19,046 nucleotides of DNA from CAZGUG01 sp964625335 (GTDB lineage: Bacteria; Bacillota; Clostridia; Ch29), in assembly GCA_964625335.1 (NCBI GenBank), contig CAZVBE010000030.1, forward strand, positions 1 to 19,046, written 5' to 3'. The translations under genes were made by a program, and so were the position numbers. Position 1 is the first letter of the stretch, and every line of letters starts with the position of its first letter. The notes under the pieces are model-generated. The model saw only the letters and a list, made by a program, of their open reading frames with translations. It did not search any database and had not been told where the DNA came from. Positions 15,665 through 19,046 of the stretch are shown in pieces.

Positions 15665-15665
15665 T
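15639..15665 (-). repeat. Second locus of the RAYT element end
   Basis: This stretch matches 1086-1112 (the right end of the RAYT unit) at 26 of 27 positions; the single difference is A to G after GTCCCTA. Relative to the tandem units its core is inverted (GAACCGTCCC versus GGGACGGCTC). It touches the first base of the yvcK stop codon. Confidence 0.85.
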
Positions 15666-16969
15666 CACCGTCCCTTGCTGGTCATCTCGGCCAGATAATA
15701 GTAATAGTCCAGCAGGCTGGGTGCGTTTCCAACCGAAAGCTTTGTGATGAGCCGGGCAAGCTCGATGGAATGATGCCGCAGATATTCGTCCTGCACCGAA
15801 ACCAGGTTATGGGAAACAGTCTTAATCCCCGGCCTTATTTTTTCATTGTCTATTATAACCGGCCTGGAACCGTCGGCTTGATACCTTTGAAGATATTCAC
15901 GGTCAATGCTTCCGTTATTTACAATGACCATGTCCAGAATCTTCTTCCCTCCATGGTCTTCCATAGCTTTAATATGGTCTGATACCGTATAGCCGTCGGT
16001 TTCACCAGGCTGTGTCATAATATTACACACATAAATTTTAAGCGCCTTGGACCGGTAAATACCGTCAACCATCCCGCAGGCCAGCAGGTTTGGTATTATG
16101 CTGGTATAAAGGCTGCCGGGGCCTAGGACTATTGCATCGGCATTCTCTATTGCCTCAAGTACCTCGGGCAGGGGTTCGGGGCACTCGGGTTTCAAAAAGA
16201 CCCTTTCTATGGGGGAATCATGTTCCAGCGCCTGTTCCGGGATGCTGGATTCCCCCTTAACCACAACTCCGTTTCTGAGCTGTCCGTAGAGTACAATATC
16301 TTCAAGGGTAAGTGGCAGTACCTGCCCGGTCACAGCAAGGACCTGGGATATTCGCTTGACCGCCTCTTCAAAGTTCCCGGAAATGCCGTTCATGGCAGCT
16401 ATAAACAAATTGCCGAAGTTCTGGCCGGAAAGGCGTCCCTTCTTGAACCTGTATTCCAGCAGCTGTTCCATCACCGGCTCGGTATCGGCCAGTGCGAGGA
16501 TACAGTTCCTTATATCCCCCGGCGGCAGGATACCAAGGTCGGTTCTTAATACCCCGGAACCTCCCCCGTCATCGGATACCGTAACCACGGCGGTAATATT
16601 TGCGGTATAGCTTTTAAGGCCCCTCAGCAAAACCGAAAGGCCGGTGCCTCCCCCAATAACAACTATCCGTGGCCCCCTCATTAACAGCCTTTCATGTATT
16701 ATGTTTTTATTACTGTCCTTTTCCCCGGTGCCCAGCCCTTTTCTTCTCCTGAAACCGAGAAAGCTGCCAATGAGTCCCTTAAGGGCAAGGTATTCCAGAA
16801 TTGTACCGAGTATTATAACGGCTGCGGTAGCCCAGTTGCTGTACCCGCCCAAGCCAAACTTAACAAATATGTCCGATAAACCAATTGCAAGCAGCAGTAT
16901 ACCTATAAAGCCTGTTAACAGCCATCTTTTAATTCTGAGACCGGGTTTGATCCAATCAATAAGGTTCAT
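15665..16969 (-). CDS. yvcK: YvcK/CofD-like gluconeogenesis factor with membrane segments
   Basis: A 434-aa protein. Residues about 15-70 contain two membrane segments (RWLLTGFIGILLLAIGLSDIF and WATAAVIILGTILEYLALKG, the first shown in part). The CofD-like catalytic-type fold begins at about 98 with GPRIVVIGGGTGLSVLLRGLK and continues with VTVSDDGGGSG, LPPGDIRNCILAL, GQNFGNLFIAA and VLGPGSLYTSIIPNL. YvcK binds UDP-sugars in B. subtilis and is required for growth on gluconeogenic carbon and for normal cell-wall synthesis; the N-terminal membrane region is a feature of some clostridial homologues. Translation is coupled to rapZ by the ATGA overlap at 16966-16969. The sequence before its stop codon (AAGGGACGGTGA on the minus strand) itself contains the GGGACGG repeat core. 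Confidence 0.95.
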   Translation of the reverse strand: MNLIDWIKPGLRIKRWLLTGFIGILLLAIGLSDIFVKFGLGGYSNWATAAVIILGTILEYLALKGLIGSFLGFRRRKGLGTGEKDSNKNIIHERLLMRGPRIVVIGGGTGLSVLLRGLKSYTANITAVVTVSDDGGGSGVLRTDLGILPPGDIRNCILALADTEPVMEQLLEYRFKKGRLSGQNFGNLFIAAMNGISGNFEEAVKRISQVLAVTGQVLPLTLEDIVLYGQLRNGVVVKGESSIPEQALEHDSPIERVFLKPECPEPLPEVLEAIENADAIVLGPGSLYTSIIPNLLACGMVDGIYRSKALKIYVCNIMTQPGETDGYTVSDHIKAMEDHGGKKILDMVIVNNGSIDREYLQRYQADGSRPVIIDNEKIRPGIKTVSHNLVSVQDEYLRHHSIELARLITKLSVGNAPSLLDYYYYLAEMTSKGR

Positions 16970-17844
16970 TCCGTATCCTCTCCCGTAACGGATTTCTCAA
17001 TATCCCTGTGGTCTGCTATAGCCCTGTGGCCGTTGTTTTTTAATGTTTCCAACAGCTCGTTGGCAATAATTACAGACCGGTGCCTGCCCCCGGTACAGCC
17101 GATACCTATAACAAGGTTGCTCTTCCCTTCCTGTATATATCTTGGTATTAAGAATTCTATAAGTTCGCTCAGCAGTGCAAGGAATTTTTTGGTGTCCTTC
17201 CGCTTCATTACATAATCCCTTACCGCCAGGTTCTCGCCGCTGTGGTCCTTCAGGACTTCGTTGTAATAGGGGTTGGGCAGAAATCTTACATCGAATACAA
17301 GGTCGGCATCAAGGGGTATGCCGTATTTAAAACCAAAGGAAACCACCGAGACAAGGAGGCCCTCCCTTTTTTCCTCCCCTTCAAACAGGTTGGCCAGTTC
17401 CCCCTTCAGCTGCCTTGGCCTTAGGTTGCTGGTATCCAAAATATAGTTCGCCCTTTCCCTGATACCCTTAAGGCGTTCCCTTTCCTCTTCTATCCCCTTT
17501 ATTACCCTGTCGTCCGGAGATAAGGGATGCCTTCTTCGGCTTTCCTTAAACCTCTTTATAAGGGTTTGGTCGGAGGCCTCCAGGAAGAGTATTTCCCAGC
17601 GTATTCCTTCACCCTCAAGGTCGTCCAGCCTTGAAAGGAGCTCGTCAAAGAATTCTCCTCCCCTGATATCAATTACAAGGGCTATTTTGCTGATTTTGGC
17701 CCCGGTCTGGTAGCAAAGCTCGGCAAACTTCGCTATCAATACCGGCGGCAGGTTGTCCACGCAGAAAAACCCCAGGTCTTCCAGGCCCCTGATTGCCTCT
17801 GTTTTGCCTGCCCCCGACAGGCCTGTTATGATAACAAATCTCAT
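16966..17844 (-). CDS. rapZ: RapZ/YvcJ, RNase adapter-type nucleotide-binding protein
   Basis: This 292-aa protein has the length and motifs of the RapZ family. A Walker A motif GLSGAGKT (8-15) is followed by FCVDNLPP (27-34) and the VIDIRGGEFF strand (57-66). The C-terminal part contains VIGIGCTGGRHRSVIIANE (245-263), the most conserved block of the family. In E. coli RapZ targets the small RNA GlmZ for RNase E and so controls glucosamine-6-phosphate synthase; in B. subtilis YvcJ hydrolyses GTP and affects competence. The role in Clostridia is not defined. ATG 17844 has AGGAGG seven bases upstream. It overlaps the PHP gene and yvcK by four bases at either end (ATGA). Confidence 0.96.
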   Translation of the reverse strand: MRFVIITGLSGAGKTEAIRGLEDLGFFCVDNLPPVLIAKFAELCYQTGAKISKIALVIDIRGGEFFDELLSRLDDLEGEGIRWEILFLEASDQTLIKRFKESRRRHPLSPDDRVIKGIEEERERLKGIRERANYILDTSNLRPRQLKGELANLFEGEEKREGLLVSVVSFGFKYGIPLDADLVFDVRFLPNPYYNEVLKDHSGENLAVRDYVMKRKDTKKFLALLSELIEFLIPRYIQEGKSNLVIGIGCTGGRHRSVIIANELLETLKNNGHRAIADHRDIEKSVTGEDTE

Positions 17845-18590
17845 TCTTTGTCCTCCTCTCCGACGTTAATTATATCCGAAGCGGACAGTCCCGCCCTCAG
17901 GGCTATACCGGCCGCAGCCTTTACATCCCCTATCCTGCCGGGTTTATGGGCATCGCTGCCCAGCACAAACTTTGCGCCTTCCTCCCTGGCTGTTTTTACA
18001 TAGTCAACCGTCATATACCCATGGCTGGAGTTAATCTCGAGGGCAACATCCCTCGCCGCTGCCGCCCTTGCAAGGACCCTTGTGTCAATATCGGCCTTTG
18101 CCCCCGGATGGGTAATAATTTTCACCGGGTACCTCTCTATTGCCAGGACCAAAGCCCTGGTGTTGTTGCCCCTGACATCCTCCGCTATTTTTTTTATCCA
18201 GCGGCCGGCAAGGTTCTTAATATGTATGTTGTACCCGTCCCTGAGGGTGGCCGGCAGAGCGCCGAAATGATAGCCCACAAGAAGGATATCCAGCATTGAA
18301 AGTATATGCTCGTCAACGTCCAGCCTGCCGTCCATGGATATTACATTGGCCTCGACTCCCAGCAGCACCCGTATATCCGGGTATTTGCCGTTCAGCCTGT
18401 CAACTTCCCTTCTCATTTTGGCCAGGGATTTCGGTGCTACGCCGTACATAAAATGCCCCGGTCCGTGGTCGGTTATGGCAAGTTCCCTGAGCCCCTTCCT
18501 TCTGGCTTCCAGTACATTGTCCTCTATGGTGCCCTTACCGTGGCTGTATCGTGTGTGGGTATGATAATCGGCAAATATTCTCAAAGCCAA
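17841..18590 (-). CDS. PHP-domain phosphoesterase, YcdX-like
   Basis: A 249-aa protein consisting of one PHP domain. All expected metal ligands are visible: H10 and H12 (DYHTHTRYSHG), D41-H42 (ITDHGPGH), E80 (LLGVEANV), H108 (VGYHFG), H161 (IITHPGAK) and D213-H215 (GSDAHKPG). Such trinuclear-metal proteins hydrolyse phosphate esters; the substrate is unknown. The start is a TTG: 18590 lies four bases after GGGAGG, while TTG 18584, giving MRIFADYHTHT, lies ten bases after it and agrees with typical homologue starts. It is the first gene of the PHP-rapZ-yvcK operon. Confidence 0.88.
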   Translation of the reverse strand: MALRIFADYHTHTRYSHGKGTIEDNVLEARRKGLRELAITDHGPGHFMYGVAPKSLAKMRREVDRLNGKYPDIRVLLGVEANVISMDGRLDVDEHILSMLDILLVGYHFGALPATLRDGYNIHIKNLAGRWIKKIAEDVRGNNTRALVLAIERYPVKIITHPGAKADIDTRVLARAAAARDVALEINSSHGYMTVDYVKTAREEGAKFVLGSDAHKPGRIGDVKAAAGIALRAGLSASDIINVGEEDKE

Positions 18591-18773
18591 GCTCCCTCCC
18601 GTTACTGTGTGAAAATGCCCGGTTTTATTTTGCCCTGCCGCTCATTTTGATACTATATGCTGCGATAAATATATTTGCTCTATAAAGACAATTTGACGCG
18701 GACGGCACAATCCCTTCAATAGGGCTGCAATAATTCGCGTATCCCTTTCCCCGGAATCTGCCCATTGATGAGC
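18591..18773. promoter_or_regulatory. Upstream region of the PHP-rapZ-yvcK operon
   Basis: No coding frame is convincing here. The A+T-rich stretch at about 18645-18695 should hold the operon promoter. On the minus strand TTGTCT at about 18682-18687 is a possible -35, but the sequences 16-18 bases beyond it are poor -10 matches, and TATAGT further on lacks a -35. The rest up to the MITE-like copy has no recognisable structure. Confidence 0.3.
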
Positions 18774-18907
18774 TTATATATAACGCACTAATAATATTAC
18801 ATCCCTTTATATATCCTTCTGAGGGCGGAGCCCGAAGAATCTTTCTTAGCCATAGATCCTTCGCTTAGGATGACAGCTGTGTAAAGTCTTTATCACGTTA
18901 TATATAG
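18774..18907. mobile_element. MITE-like repeat, copy B (134 bp)
   Basis: Second copy of the element at 7471-7609 in the same orientation. It has exact 11-bp inverted ends (TATATATAACG at 18775-18785, CGTTATATATA at 18896-18906). Relative to copy A it lacks five bases (CGCTC) in the right half of the inner hairpin (CCTTCGCTTAGGATG). There is no coding capacity and no clear target duplication. Confidence 0.75.
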
Positions 18908-18938
18908 TTATTGCTGCAAACCTATTAAGTTGTTTTTG

Positions 18939-18981
18939 GGACATAATCATTTGCGGTACACTAGGACATTATCATTTGCGG
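18939..18981. repeat. Two 18-bp direct repeats at the window edge
   Basis: GGACATAATCATTTGCGG (18939-18956) and GGACATTATCATTTGCGG (18964-18981) differ at one position and are spaced 25 bases start to start. Repeated motifs just inside an end beginning TGTTTTT (18931) would fit a terminal region of an IS21-type insertion sequence, but no transposase frame is visible before base 19046. The remaining bases (18982-19046) show no gene. Confidence 0.55.
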
Positions 18982-19046
18982 ATCATATAGAGGTGAGCGG
19001 TCATTGTAAATGCAACCTTTGACAGAGTAAATGTGGCGCAGTGGCA

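Overview
The window looks like chromosomal core DNA of a Gram-positive Clostridia member (Firmicutes). Reasons: DnaE-type polymerase beside WhiA, YvcK/RapZ and a YtoI-type regulator; PfkA next to a pyruvate kinase with a C-terminal PEP-utilizer domain; GerMN and RseC-like proteins; strong GGAGG-type ribosome binding sites; frequent TTG/GTG starts. No ribosomal or transfer RNA gene, CRISPR array or complete prophage is visible. Genus cannot be fixed from sequence alone.

Layout. Bases 1-258 hold no convincing complete gene. Bases 259-1116 form a compact unit: an A+T-rich RAYT/IS200-like HUH transposase gene with its own extended -10 promoter, bounded by perfect 30-bp inverted repeats. Next on the + strand are an EamA-type transporter (1135-2016) and a lipoprotein-like protein with two GerMN domains (about 2161-3477). 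A hairpin with a U-tract at 3467-3496 ends the opposing transcripts.

From 3581 to 18590 almost everything is on the minus strand. Read in the direction of transcription there are three blocks: (a) PHP phosphoesterase - rapZ - yvcK, joined by 4-base ATGA overlaps; (b) HD-domain protein - RseC-like membrane protein - whiA - HTH/DRTGG/CBS/hotdog regulator - dnaE, with several ribosome sites placed on the preceding stop codon; (c) a 64-aa protein - pfkA - pyk - acyl-CoA thioesterase - fxsA. One + strand gene (14858-15421), with a tail resembling phage single-strand-annealing proteins, sits between blocks (a) and (b) and separates yvcK from whiA, which are adjacent in many Firmicutes.

Repeats are the most interesting layer. 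The convergent gap 15422-15664 holds four tandem 24-bp units with the core GGGACGGCTC plus one inverted copy of the RAYT element end (25 of 26 bases identical), so it resembles a REP-like cluster served by a RAYT such as the one 14.5 kb away. A separate MITE-like element of about 135-139 bp occurs twice, after dnaE (7471-7609, where its end supplies the dnaE stop codon) and upstream of block (a) (18774-18907). The right edge has two 18-bp direct repeats that may be the end of an insertion sequence cut by the window.

Together the genes cover glycolytic control (PfkA, Pyk), carbon-linked envelope regulation (YvcK, RapZ, WhiA), DNA replication (DnaE) and membrane or spore-related functions (GerMN, FxsA, RseC-like). 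I found no convincing new defence or biosynthetic system. The best candidate for something under-described is the RAYT unit with its dispersed GGGACGG repeats.
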